DNA from: Takakia lepidozioides
Lineage: Eukaryota; Streptophyta; Takakiopsida; Takakiales; Takakiaceae
Direction of reading: 5' to 3'
Assembly: GCA_030704615.1 (NCBI GenBank)
Contig: CM060733.1
Coordinates: 56,606,001 to 56,670,000 of the forward strand
Length of the DNA: 64,000 nucleotides
Shown: one piece after another, positions 1 to 11,900 of the stretch
Layout: every line of letters begins with the position of its first letter
How positions within the stretch are numbered: the stretch's first letter is position 1
Made by a program: the position numbers and the translations under genes
The notes under the pieces: model-generated
Seen by the model: only the letters and a program-made list of their open reading frames with translations
What the model was told of the DNA's origin: nothing
Database searches by the model: none

Positions 1-2895
1 ATTTTCTCCTCTCCGTGACTTCACAAATTCTACATAAGGCTCACAATCTAGCCTATTCATGAATACATAACTTTGTGTTTGTCTGTTTGTTTTACAATTT
101 CAACATGGCGATGGGTTCACTTAAGAATATTCTTTGATCCAAACTAAAGTTCAAGCATAATAGTCACTCCAGTCCGAAGATATGCAGTTATGAAAAATGC
201 TCTTTGTAGAGCAGAAGACCGTCATTTTCTCTCCAACTTTAACCCTTAAGTTCCCAAGCGACCTGAATCGGGTCACTATGAATTTGAGGTTCGACCTAAT
301 TTTTGCAGATCTAATCTGATGGGGCTCACTCCTGAAGCTTTAATGACAAGGGATTTGTCTCCGTATGATGCAAAAAACAAAACTAAAAAAAAACAAAAGC
401 TGCGACCTACCAAAAATATCTTAGATCTCATTTTTACGTTTTGGGCTGAAAAGGGCTTGTTGACCGCTGACATGGCAGGTAAACAAGCCCTAAACAGTTT
501 GCACTCCAAAGGCCATTTTTGGCAGAAAATTAGCAATTTTGGAAAAAGCACTTGTGGTGTGTGAGCATTACAACACATCCACCATTGGCTTTCAAAAAAT
601 TTGTAGAAAAAAAAGTACTTCATTTGGAGGCACATTTTCTCTTGTCAATTTTGAGATTTCAACCCCCATGTAATTGCATACATAGCAACCATAGGTGAAA
701 AAATCAGTTGGACCTGCAATTTAGTGGGGTCATAGCCACTCCACTATTGATTTGGAAATGGTGGGTCTTGGGGCAAGCAAAATTGGATAAAGCTAGGTTC
801 TGATTTGGTCAAACCAATTTCTTTTTCACTTTTTCTTTGGGACCTGATATTTGAGGTCTGGGCCAACGCTATAATCTCACAATTTCCACTGTGGACTTGG
901 CTCCTTTTTTGGTATGTCATGCATAAATGAGTTGGGCCCATTGCTATAAGGCTGGAATCTCTGGATGATTTTCGGTAGGTTTCTAGGGGCAATTTAGTGT
1001 AGCTGGGTACCCAAAATTGGTAAAATGTCAAAAAAGGGCTTGGGAACTTGAGGGTAAAAAAAAAAAAAAAGGGCCTGCACAAAGTTCGCAATCCAGTCTT
1101 TTCATAAATTCATTAGGGTAAGTTGGCCTTTGACCAAACAGGCGTCTATGACCGAACACCCCATTAACGCTTCTGTCAGCACCTACGACCATGCAGTGCT
1201 GGTCCCAAGACTGTCCATTTTTGCCATGTGGCAAACAATTGTTTGATAGAACCCCCCAAAAACTGCGATTGGTCATAGGGCTCTGCGTGCACACAAGCAT
1301 TCTGATTGGTTCGACTTTGAAAGCCTATAACTTTGTGTAAAATTCATGAAATCAAATGGTAGCCCCCATACGTGGGACACCTTACAAATTTTACCCGGGG
1401 TAAAAATGACAAGAATTCACCGTTGGATTTTTCACCATCCTCATAGGCCAACATACCCTACCTCATGTTTGTCCGTTCATTGTACAGTTTCAAGTTTCAA
1501 CATGGTGCTGGGTTCACTTAAGAATATTCTCTGATTAAGGCTAAATTTTGAGCAAAATTTACTCTAGTCACAAGGTATGCACCTATGAAACATGCTCTTT
1601 GTACATCAGAAGATAGTCATTTGGCATGACTTAAGAAGCTTATTCATAAATTCATAGCTTTGTTTCAGTTTTTTGTTTTTGTTTTATTTCAAAAACATAA
1701 AAAATTTCATGACCCATTTCTTAAAAGATAAAATAAAATAAAAGGAAATAAAACAGCAGCCATGGAGACCTGTGCTCCAATCCCAGCAGGCGCACTTCCT
1801 GCGAGCTAAAGCAAGGCTGTAGTATGGTTACATCACTCCCTAACCGCCATCTTTTGGTAAGAGCATTGCAAGCATTCAAAATCTCTAGTGGGAAATGTGA
1901 GCATGGAAGGCTGCGGCTTGTCCTTGCTGTGGCCGCACCACGCAGCCGCCGTCAATTCCATTTCAAGGTGCTCGCATCAACCTACCCTCTTGTTTCTATT
2001 TGCAATGGAGATCGATCCACATCCATGCTTGCTTGCTTGTTATCGGGCCCTTCATCTGTTTTACATGAGAAACCATAGACGGACCAGGAGCCCGAAAGCA
2101 ACAAGCCGACAGACATGACACTGTCGAGGCCACGCAAAATGGTTGATGACAACTGGTCCAGACACGTGAATTCATAAAATAGGTAGCAGAAGTAGATTGA
2201 CACGCTTCTGTAGCGATGATATTCCTACCTTGATTTCTTGCGGATTGCAAGCTGACAGTTTACATGCTACATGATCTGGAGTAAGTTATGAAACGCCAGT
2301 GTTGATGAGTACATTTGTCAGCTTTCAAAGCGCTGTGTAACAGTGTAACTTTATCTCGTTCCAAGCAACTTGTTCCAAGTTGTTTGGTTCAGAGCAAATC
2401 GCAAGGACAGCACTTATTACAGTTGTGGAGGAAACTAGTGCTAGATGCTTTTGTCATCCAACTGACGACGGGAGGGGAGAGAGGGGGGAAGGGGAACGTG
2501 TAGGTAACCTGATTTCCTGTAGCCTCTCCCCAGGGTAGGAACTATACTAGTTTTAGCGCCTATCATCGCTGGTTCCAATACCCTTCCATAATCAGTATCC
2601 GATGCAATTTGTTGGACAGTGATAGAGAATATATCACAAAAACTTTCAAATCAAACTTTGAAACAACCCTCCGGCCTCGTTCAAGACAGAGTAATGTAGA
2701 TTCGTAAGCGATCTTCTAGCTCAGATTGCTCTCGTCTCATCCCAAACCAAAAAAAAGCTTCTAATTTGCTGATCTCAGAGGTCCAGTACTGGGTATTGTA
2801 ATCTTCGAGCCCTTCTTCCAGCTCCTTTTCATCCTGCACAACCAAGGGTCACTAATTTGCTGATGATGTGGTAGCCAACCGCAGCTCTCTAGCAG
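1..2895. other. Intergenic DNA with degenerate repeats; no gene seen up to about 2.6 kb
   Basis: All open frames here are short and none looks like protein. The first 1.7 kb is built of diverged repeat units (listed separately), with A/T homopolymers near 1057 and 1675-1745. The stretch 2.3-2.9 kb probably contains the missing 5' exon(s) and promoter of the RING gene that follows. No exon with a start codon and a donor in the needed phase could be picked out. Confidence 0.5.
75..1624. repeat. Diverged direct repeat, about 155 bp, two copies (75-231 and 1465-1624)
   Basis: The two segments share the order TTTGTC.GTT, CAACATGG.G.TGGGTTC, CACTTAAGAATATTCT, ATGCTCTTTGTA and CAGAAGA..GTCATTT with many substitutions between. 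Shorter pieces of the same unit (TTCATAAATTCAT) recur near 1105 and 1650. There is no coding capacity. It is most likely an old non-coding transposon or satellite remnant; the family is not recognised. Confidence 0.55.
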
Positions 2896-5800
2896 CCGAG
2901 ATAGAGAGCAACACATGCCCTATATGTTTTGAGCTCATGAAATCCCCCGACTACTCACCCATGCTCCTTTCTCCCTGCGGCCATACATTCTGTGCCAAGG
3001 TCTTTTCTGACACCATTATCTTTGCACAGTGAACCATTGTCTTACCTACATGTCGTGAGAAGTTTTGTATTTCTAAATTAGGTCTGCTATGGTCGTTTCT
3101 GGCAGGTTGGTGATTAGCGAACAACTCCATGATCTTGCTAAGTCTGTTTTTAAATTTCTTTCCCAGATGTTGCAATGTCAACTTCCTTTCAGTTCCTGTT
3201 TCGAGCCTCTGTTGGCAGAACAGATAACATGACCTTTAGGTATTCTTTCAAATTAGCCATATAATTAAAGTCAGATCTCTCTCACACGCACCGCTTTATC
3301 TTCTAAGGAGGGACAGAAGAATGTACCCATAAGACGTTGCTTGCCGGAGCCTTGTGGCCATAGACCCTGGGCCCGGAGGCGAGAGAAAGAGGGACTGATA
3401 TCTTGTGTCACAGTGTGTGGCTGTGCATACAGCAGTTCATCGAAAGAAGGCGCGCATTGAAGGGGGCCCTGTTGGTCCACCCCCCTGTCCGTATTGCCGT
3501 CAAAAGATCTTGTCCCAGACTTTGAATATTTCCTTGCAGAGAATGATCACCAATATCCTGTCCTTACAAAAGACGTTGCAGCAAGCAGACGTGGAGAGGG
3601 TTGGGTTCTCAGAGAGGCACTCTCAAGCTCAGATACGGTGCCAGATATTGCATGACGGAAGGCAGGAAACTAGCAAAACCAAGCAAGTAAGATCCAATTA
3701 CACCTTCATAAGAATGTACTAGCCACTAACCTACTCTCTCTCTCTCTTGAGTGGCCTCCTCAATATGTGACCTGCAATGTGTCATGCAGACTGGGTTACA
3801 TAAGTAGCGCTGGAATCGACGTAATAATTCTAGTTAATGCCAGCCCCTACATCCGCACTCACTCCCTGTGTCGTGGTTTTTTTCAAGCAATGAGATTTAG
3901 GATCTATACCTGTTAGATGGAAACCCCATGACCAGATCTGAAAGGTCTAGCAATGGGAAGGCACTATACCTCAATGTTATATGACATTGGCAAATTCACG
4001 AGGAACAACCATAAGAATTTCCGTTGCTGCTGTCAATGGTTTGTGTTTTGTCAACACATCCTGGCCTTGAAAAACAAGGTGTAGCAAGGTGGCATGGAGA
4101 GGCTGAATTGTCTGGCCCAGCTCTCACTGGCACAGTTGCAGTGCCAAATTTTGCAAGGCACACTGTTGGATATCAGGAACACCCAACAGTGAGGTCGGCA
4201 TTTCAGCTTCTGGGAGAGCTACTCACTTTTCCCTTTCCTCCTCCCTTTTCCATGACAGTGTGATTGGCAGTCCAGCAACAGTTGTTTGTTAAGTGTGTCT
4301 TGCGCAAATGGCTACATTACAGTGCCGAAATAAGTTCCACTAAACTAATGTCAATGCCAGCCTTTGGAATCAACACTCAATCACCCATGATTGGCATAAC
4401 TGAGCAGTGTCTCCTTTCGTATCAGGGTGGGGGACAACCGTGTAAATGGCTAAGAGCATCTACAGGGCCATGCTTGAAGCATACATCGCATCAAATGTTC
4501 ACTGCTAACAATCAAAGAGTACATCATGGTTTTAGTTTGAAATATTTGGATGCCTATGATTGGTTGATGCAGAGACTGGAAGGGGAGCTGGCAGCAACTA
4601 ACCGCATATTGGAGCAGTTGCAATTGAAGCAAAAAGATGCTCAAGAGAGGCTTCAAATGGTAATACTTGCCTGCAAAATGAGGATTGTTAGGGCTAATCT
4701 AATGAGCTTTCAAAGAGGAGAAACCTCACTCAGAGGTATGGGTTAACCCAAAGTCAGGTCTGTTTGAGCACGTCATGGTATAGCAGTTTACAGTTGCCAA
4801 CAAGACAACTATACATAAACTTTGACCAAGTCCCATGATTTTAGTTCCAAAGAGTCTTGTCATGGGGTGCAGCCAAGTTGTTAGAAGTGGCAAAGGTCCA
4901 TGTAAGTTTGGATATTCCTGTCTCTCATTGTTCATGTAATTGGAATGGGGTGGCCATGGGGTGAAGTGGCTCTTAGTTACACTGGTTTTGGCCAGAGTCT
5001 TCTTTCTCTATGATCGGAAAGGGACTAACATTGTGGTGGTGGCAGGTGAAGTTGGAGCATCAAATGGTGGTGTCTGAAGTGCAGGACACAGAAAGTAAAC
5101 TAGCTATGCTGCAAAGGGCTCACGCAGAAACTATTGCCAAAAGTAATCTCATCCAAGCTTCTCTGTTTGCTCTGGAAGGGGTACAATCCATCTCTTCATG
5201 GACTTGTTAGCATTGCTGCATTATGTTCAACTATATCCAATCAATGAATGTGTTATTTAGATCAGAATTGTCAGACTTGGTCATTTCTCGAAAGGCAAGC
5301 TCGTCATGGAAATTTGTGTGCCACTGTTCGTAGCTTGATCACACATCTAAAGGTCCCAATCATGAGCCACAAGTATGACAAATCATGGTATTTTGATTAG
5401 CTCCATTAATGAACTGTGGCAGGAGCGTGACAAGTTGAGATTGCTGTTGCAAGATTGGGTTGGCATTGGAGATGACTGTCATTCAGTTTAGTACTAAGGT
5501 GCTCAAGCTTATGAGTTGAGAGCAGTCTTCATGGAATGCACAGTAAGGCATCCATTTGGTGGGTGTTGTGCAAACCCTCAAGGAGGCATGCTCTACATCC
5601 CTAGCAATCCTTGGGGTCTGGGTTGTAATGCACATTTTACAATTGTTCTGGTGACAGAGGTGAAACAAATACATTCAGTTAAGGACACACTCTGAAAGAG
5701 GAAAGGCAACCTCTCTTTCTCTCACTTGTTTCCGTCCAAACTGGCTGCGAGGTCTATGGCCACAAGGTTGCGGCAAACGAAGTCTTATGAATACATTCTC

Positions 5801-5945
5801 TCTCTTTAGTCAGGAAAGGGGGGAATGCCTTTCTATGCTGGAATCACTTGTAGCTGTCCAGCGAGCAGATCCCTGGGGGCCAATAGAGGATGTTGGTTTC
5901 TATTTGCACACGCTTGAATCAGGATCAAAGCAAAAGGCAAGCTGA
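2896..5945 (+). CDS. RING-finger protein with C-terminal coiled coil (5' end missing)
   Basis: Probable RING-type E3 ubiquitin ligase of TRIM-like layout. Six exons, all joining in phase: 2896-2999, 3414-3686, 4573-4659, 5046-5180, 5423-5458, 5814-5945 (stop TGA). The first exon gives NTCPICFELM and CGHTFCAK and the second starts with the next cysteine and later has PPCPYCRQK, together a C3HC4 RING. About 130 residues of Leu/Gln/Glu-rich coiled coil follow (RILEQLQLKQ, DTESKLAMLQ), then a short tail ending SKQKAS. In the RING family these ligands bind E2 enzymes through the zinc site; substrate is unknown. At least one upstream exon is needed because 2896 begins in mid-codon. A segment at about 4130-4185 resembles the end of the second exon (AQLQCQIL versus AQIRCQIL) but does not splice in phase, so it may be a dead duplicate exon. 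Confidence 0.72.
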
Positions 5946-6968
5946 GTTAATGGAAATACAAAAAGTTTGGAACTCGGTAGATGTGGAGTTTACTAAAATG
6001 AAAATGCTTTGGAAAGTGTGGCAAAGTTTGTATATAATTTAGAAAAGAGAGTTACCCAAACTTGGATCATGCACAAAGATATGACACCAATGATGGGGCT
6101 GTGGATCAGTAGGGCATAACATTCTCCATACTACAGTATTTGGTCTCTTCTGGTAAATAGAATGGTGATGCCAGCATGTCACAGAGGAAGAGTAGACTTG
6201 GACTCTTGCTCATACACATCTACAGCCTTAGAAATCATTTTGGGATCCAGGTCAAAAGGAGGAGCAACAGACAGTTGACCAGTACAGATCAGTAAGGAAA
6301 AAAGTAAGATAAAATCACCTACTTTTTTATAGATGCTTCCCTGAGAATGTGTTGCAAAAATGTGGACAGCCAATGTTGGAGTGCACAGAGTTAGCAACGC
6401 AGAATTTGTGAATTAAGGTTCTCAAAAACCATGGGCATGACTTTCTTGAACAACTTTGCACGCTGATCACATGCACGTACCCACACGTCCGATTCATTTA
6501 TCATGCATTCATTGCAATCGTATCTTGTGATGACCTCTCAATATGTTTCCTGTTCAACAATGCAGGTTGCTTTTGTGGGTCCCCCACAGTGAATGAAGTG
6601 ATTGTATTTGACACATTATGTACTTTGTGAAGCAGCATCAACAGCTGCAAGTTGGTAGTTAGCATTTTGCCTCTAAAGTATGACCACAGATCCATAGATT
6701 GCTACTAGGTTCCCTCTTTCATTCAGACATTGAAAGCCAAACGTTTAAAGTCCTGCTTTGAAGTCAAAAGTTGTAAGAGAAAAACAGCTCAGCTCTGTTG
6801 AGGTTGCTGCGACACTCTCCCTCTTTACCTTTTTTCTAATCCTTTTCACCTGTCTTTCATGTGTTCACTCCTCCCCACCCTACTGCTGGTTCAAGTTTAT
6901 ACCAAGTTCAAATTTGAAGTATTCAAGACAAACATTTCTACTATCAGGGAACTAGAAATATGTTGACC
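5946..6968. other. Intergenic stretch between converging genes
   Basis: Presumed 3' untranslated and spacer DNA between the RING gene and the minus-strand gene ending at 6969. It contains only short frames and one recognisable element, a fragment of retrotransposon pol at 6413-6492. Confidence 0.5.
6413..6492 (-). mobile_element. 80-bp fragment of Ty3/gypsy integrase region
   Basis: This segment matches 57711-57794 of the methyltransferase-bearing retroelement at the right end of the window almost base for base (shared blocks include CCATGGGCATGACT, TTGAACAACT, TGCACGCTG, TCACATGCACGT and CCCACACGTCCG). In that element it encodes the region downstream of the integrase core on the minus strand. 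The similarity stops abruptly on both sides, so this is a captured or truncated piece rather than an insertion with ends. Confidence 0.75.
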
Positions 6969-8568
6969 CTAGGAACTTTCAAGCAGGTTGTCGAGATAGA
7001 GGTTCAAAAAGTAGCGACCTGTTGACTGCACATCTAGCCTTTTCTGACTAGGTTCATATTTGCCCCTTCGTAACTGGTACTGATATGTTACGCCTGACAC
7101 AATGTAGGGCTCCCCCTTCACTTCCACCGTCTCTCCACATTGTGTGTTCTGCACTCAGATGGACCAGAGAATGAAAATTTGACACCGTGATACAACCAAA
7201 CAAAAAAACAATCAGCAACACCCAGTGACAACATTCGATATGTAAGAGCTCCAGAGCACAATCTTCCATGCCGCACAATTTCACTCACAAACACTTCCAT
7301 ATCCTGAACCATTGTTCACTTTGGTGAATGACAAATTTAGCATCCCCTTAATTCCACTGCAACTATTGTGAAGTGAGAACATTCCAACGGCCACTTACAA
7401 TGTGACTAGGCCAGAGCTGTTGCACAATGGTTTCTTGAAGAAATTGGGAGCACCTAGGCACATATTGTGGTTTGAACCCTACATAATGATCACAGGAGCA
7501 CATCTCACCGGAGGTAGGCTATGAATGCCCAAATGCCGGGGTGGTGGCGTGACAACTGTAACATGATATGGCAGAGACTCCCGATCTCCCCGCTCCCTCT
7601 TTTTGCACAATACTTGAAATCCCTTCAGGTGCACCCATCCCGTGGAACCATCAACACCAATCAACTTGTGCCACATTTAGTTTATTCGGTCTCTACTGTT
7701 GAGAGTATCCTAAGGCAGAATTGGCCAATGGACACTGTCCTTTGGACAGCCCCCATTCCAGCGAAAAGCCTTGCCCTTCTTCTATAGGACACTCATTTGT
7801 TCATCAGTCACTCTTGACTAATCTCTGTTGAGTGCCATCCATGTGAAGGCTGGCTAGGATGTACCCTTCAGGGCATAATCCCCACAACAACTAACCCTCC
7901 CAGAGCCAGGGTAAACAACTGAGGCCAACCTCAATGTCCCGCCAGTGAGAACCGTAGCCATCCACAATCATGTGACGGAAGAGCTTCACTTAACTGGCAT
8001 CGACATTCATACTGGGGAGTATAGGAGTATTTCCAGTTCTGCTTCTGTGCCCCCCTGTGTGACACAGTTTGGCTGTCACACACACTTGAGGGTGTATTCC
8101 CTCGTTAAGGGATACTAACCCTCCCAGGGTCTGTAGTGGGTTTCCAGCATACCAGGCCATATGAGACTCAACCCAAGATTGCCATCGCCCTAGGCCACGG
8201 ACGACGGTAACTATAATTTCTTGTGATGGAACTGACATTACCCTATAATGGATGAGGTCGATTCCATCACTACTCCTTTATAGCTTCTGCTGCAATGTGA
8301 CACATGTTGCTTTGGTTGCGCTTCCACTCACACTGTTGAGAGCAAGAGGGCACCATGAACGAGAGAGAGAATTCAAACTAGATTTCCATCGCGAGGTAGA
8401 GGTAGTAGAATCTACCAACTTACTAAAGCAGGGGTACAAGCTGGACTTCGCGGTCGTTGGAGCTGAGAAAGAAAAGCCCCGCTCAATCCCGTCTCTGCAG
8501 CATATGGGTGGCGCAAACTGCAGGCCATGGACAGCTCGCCAATGTTCCCTCTCCTGCTCGACGCTCAA
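6969..8568 (-). CDS. Conserved-looking protein of unknown function, probable organelle precursor (238 aa)
   Basis: Six exons on the minus strand: 8568-8332, 8189-8120, 7988-7930, 7664-7509, 7303-7289 and 7148-6969. Phases close exactly to 239 codons with stop TAG. The fifth exon is a 15-nt microexon (DMEVF) between ..GGTTCAG and GTGAGTG. The first 79 residues are rich in Ser/Thr/Arg and low in acidic residues after residue 30 (SAPTTAKSSLYP, STTSTSRWKSSLNS), like a plastid or mitochondrial transit peptide. The mature part contains HMIVDGYGSHWRDIE, GVDGSTGWVHLKGFQ, YHVTVVTPPPRHLG and a basic C-terminal stretch YQLRRGKYEPSQKRLDVQST. I do not recognise the family. The regular spacing of Gly/Trp/Val suggests a beta-rich domain. 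It shares a short divergent promoter with the U5-40K gene. Confidence 0.7.
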
Positions 8569-8919
8569 TCACAACGAATCTTCTCGCATTCTTTGAGTTG
8601 GGTCCAACGATCTGACCGAATTGCGTAGGCAACCAGACTACAGAGACTAGAGACAGGCTGCTCTGGAGAAACGAGAACAGGTTCCCGTTCTAAAAACTGC
8701 ATTGGGAACGTGCTACCTCAAATTAGGGTTACGGTGATCATTTGTTGAAGGGCTTTCAGTAAGGCTGGTGTTCTTGTCTGTTTGTGAGATGCTGTCTCAC
8801 GACATTTTTGGGCTTCATATGTCTGTGAGGTTTTAGACTCTGCAAGTACTCAGTGACCACAAATTGATTGCTAAGTGGATGCTCCTTTGTCAGGCAGTTA
8901 GGGCTTTCTGGCAGCACCA
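8569..8919. promoter_or_regulatory. Divergent promoter region of two genes
   Basis: About 350 bp separate the start codons of the minus-strand gene (8568) and the WD40 gene (8920), which point away from each other. Both promoters and 5' leaders must lie here or overlap. No clear TATA box is seen, which fits housekeeping expression. Confidence 0.5.
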
Positions 8920-11900
8920 ATGTTGTCTGCGAAGAGACCAGGGGAGGACGATTTGGCACTGGTGGAGCTCAAGCGGCAGCGTACAGATGGAACGACAGTT
9001 CCTGGAACTGGTGGTCCGCTGCGGCTATCGGTCACCAGTGAGGTTAGTCGTCCCTGCTTATGTCAGATTTTGAAGTAGTCATTCACGGTTTTGTGCCCTC
9101 TAAGGTTTGGTTGTTTTGAGCATTACATTTGTAAGATTACACTCCTGGGAGTCATCTGAATCAATAAGGCTGAAGAAATATTCTTGGTGCGCAGCAAGGA
9201 AAGCAATACTGTGGCTGAAGTTGCACAATCTCTCTTGCTAAAATGAGATTTTGTTATGTGCATTTTGTGCCACTTGGCTGCTTAGACAAGGTCCTGTCAT
9301 GTTGTGGAAGCTGTTGTTGCACTGGGAGGATTACACCAGTTTTGGTAGGTTTGTCCGATCATGGCGTGATAAACATAAAGCAGTCGGAGCTGTGAGCTAT
9401 TTCTCCTGGGCATCATTCGGCCCACCTATTGCAAGGCTAGTTGGGGGAACAGGGTGCCACCATAACTCCACTACTCAACGGTCTTTAGTAGTTAATGTAT
9501 CCCTTGGATTTACCATTTCATCTTATTAGGATTTAACAATCCTGCATTGGTGAAATGTCTCAATGTCCCAATAGCATTAGATTTGTTGACTTGAAAGTCC
9601 AAGTTTGGTTGTTCACGTTGGCAGCTGTGAAACTCAATACGGTGCTCTAGTGATGCCGGCTTCTGACTTCTGGCTCCTGGCTATTTCTGACCGGTTTGGT
9701 TAACATAAAATGCATACTCACTTGTCCACCATAGAAAAGTGAGGGGTTAACTAGGAGGTGCAGCAAGTTCTCTGGATATCAATTTGTTTTTATGAAAAGG
9801 CTAAGTAGCAGACCAGCCCATTCTTAGCTGGTAGCTGATAGAGATGAAATTTGATACTGAAGTAAAGTATGTTTTCTCTTAAATGCAGGGGGTGCGGAGG
9901 ACATCCAGTCTTGATGGACCGATTATGGTTCTTACAGGCCATGGGGTGGGTGTTTTTTCCTTGTTGGATTTGTCGGGTTTGTTTTGTAATATAATTGTAG
10001 AATTTGGTTCCTCTAGTCATGGTTTCACAGCTCAAGGCGCACATTAATGCTGGTTTCGTAAGTGACCAAGCACATATCTGAGCCCTCACCGCAATTCTTG
10101 AAGCAGCTGAAAAACTTTGTGCTACCAAGTAGTCAGTGGTTTTTGAGAACTAGCATGACATTTGAACAATTGGACTATTTGGTATTATGCTGGCGATCTC
10201 TGGTTGATTTCTGTGACCACTAGTCCTTAGGTTCAGGAAATCTTAAAAGGATTAGCGGTGGAGATGCAAAGTTCGACGAGTTGGAAACTAGACCTGTCCT
10301 CTACCTCCTAGAGATATTGACAGATAGCTTCTAGCACAAGCAGCAGTACAAAAACTGACAGCCTAAACCAACCAAAGAGTTAGTACTAACAAGAAGTGTC
10401 AGTCCTAACAAGAATGCTCCTTACTGCAAAAGAAAAAACTTACAAAAGTAGATGCTGGACTTCTCCTCTCTCTGCAATCTACTAGGATAGCACATCCAAA
10501 ATGCTAGAAGAAGTGCTGGGCATTGCCTCAGCCTTTCCCTTAAATCCTACATGGGTTTTCTAGAAACTCTAGTGGAAACATGGGCTGGAACCTTCTGGTA
10601 GAACTATCCCTAGCCGTCAAAAAACCCTAACAGAATCCTAGCTAACTAAATCTGTGCTGACTTCTAACACGACGGACAGATTGGCAGATGAGTGGCCTCG
10701 GATTTCTAACTTTTTATATTGGGTTGGGATCTGCAGAGTGCTGTGTACACGATGAAGTTCAACCCTCAGGGCACAGCAATTGCCTCTGGATCACATGATA
10801 AAGACATCTGTATGTATTCTGCTTAGTAATAGTATCATTGCACTTTCGTTTGCAGATTCATGCACGTGCATAATATAAACGAAGACTGGCCTGTGCTAAG
10901 GAATTTGGCTCTCTTCTATCCTGGACTACCTGACTACTATGCTGCAGGAGAACACAGCAAGTGTGGAGAGGGATGACCAGAAGGAGGGCTTGGAGATATG
11001 TTGGGAACTGAGAGGAGTGATGTGAAGATGTGGGCTTGGGACTCGCTTCTGTATCTGTGTACCGTGGTTGCTGTGCTTGGAGGAATCAGAAAGGGATTAA
11101 AGGAGAGTAGATTTGGGGCCACTGACATAATGGGGTCAAGCCTTTAAAGAATGTTTCTTCTGGCTATTTATATTTCCTCTATAAAGCTCTTTACCATGGC
11201 ATGAACTCGGTGTTAAATCTCATCTAAAAGAAGAGAGAGGGAAAGACCGCGTATACATGCTCACATCTTTGCAAGCCTTTGACTAGGTTTGGGATTGGTG
11301 GCAGTTTTGTGGAATGTGCAAGGTGAATGTGAGAATTTTATGGTTCTGAAGGGGCACCGCAATGCTGTTCTGGATCTGTGCTGGACTACTGACGGGGCTC
11401 ATATAATATCAGCCAGCCCTGACAAAACTGTCCGTGCATGGGATGCATCCACAGGCAGACAGGTATGTGGTTTGCTTTGTTGGCTGCCCTTGTCTTCTTT
11501 GTTTCTGCAAGTAACAGCTTCTGGTCTCAGCTCATACCGAAGGACGATTGACCTGTTGACCCTATAAGACCTGCTGGATGCGTACCAGCTTCTGAGGGCT
11601 GTTGAAAACAGTCAACGTGAGTCGATCTCAGCTTAAACTTTTTCTTAGCTGTCATAACATTGTTGTTGATTGCTACATCTGTCTTGGGGTCTGTCCATTT
11701 AGGCACTTCTTGTCACACTGTCCAGACTAAGGTTGTGACAGTGTATTGGGCTGAGTACATCTTCACAAGCAAACTGGATTTCAACCAGAATTGGAACCCA
11801 CTGCTGACCACGTGTCACCCACAGAAAGCTGGACCAAAGTCAGGAATATAACATCGTGTCAGCACCTTGCAGATCAAATGGAGAGGGACAACAGAGTAGT

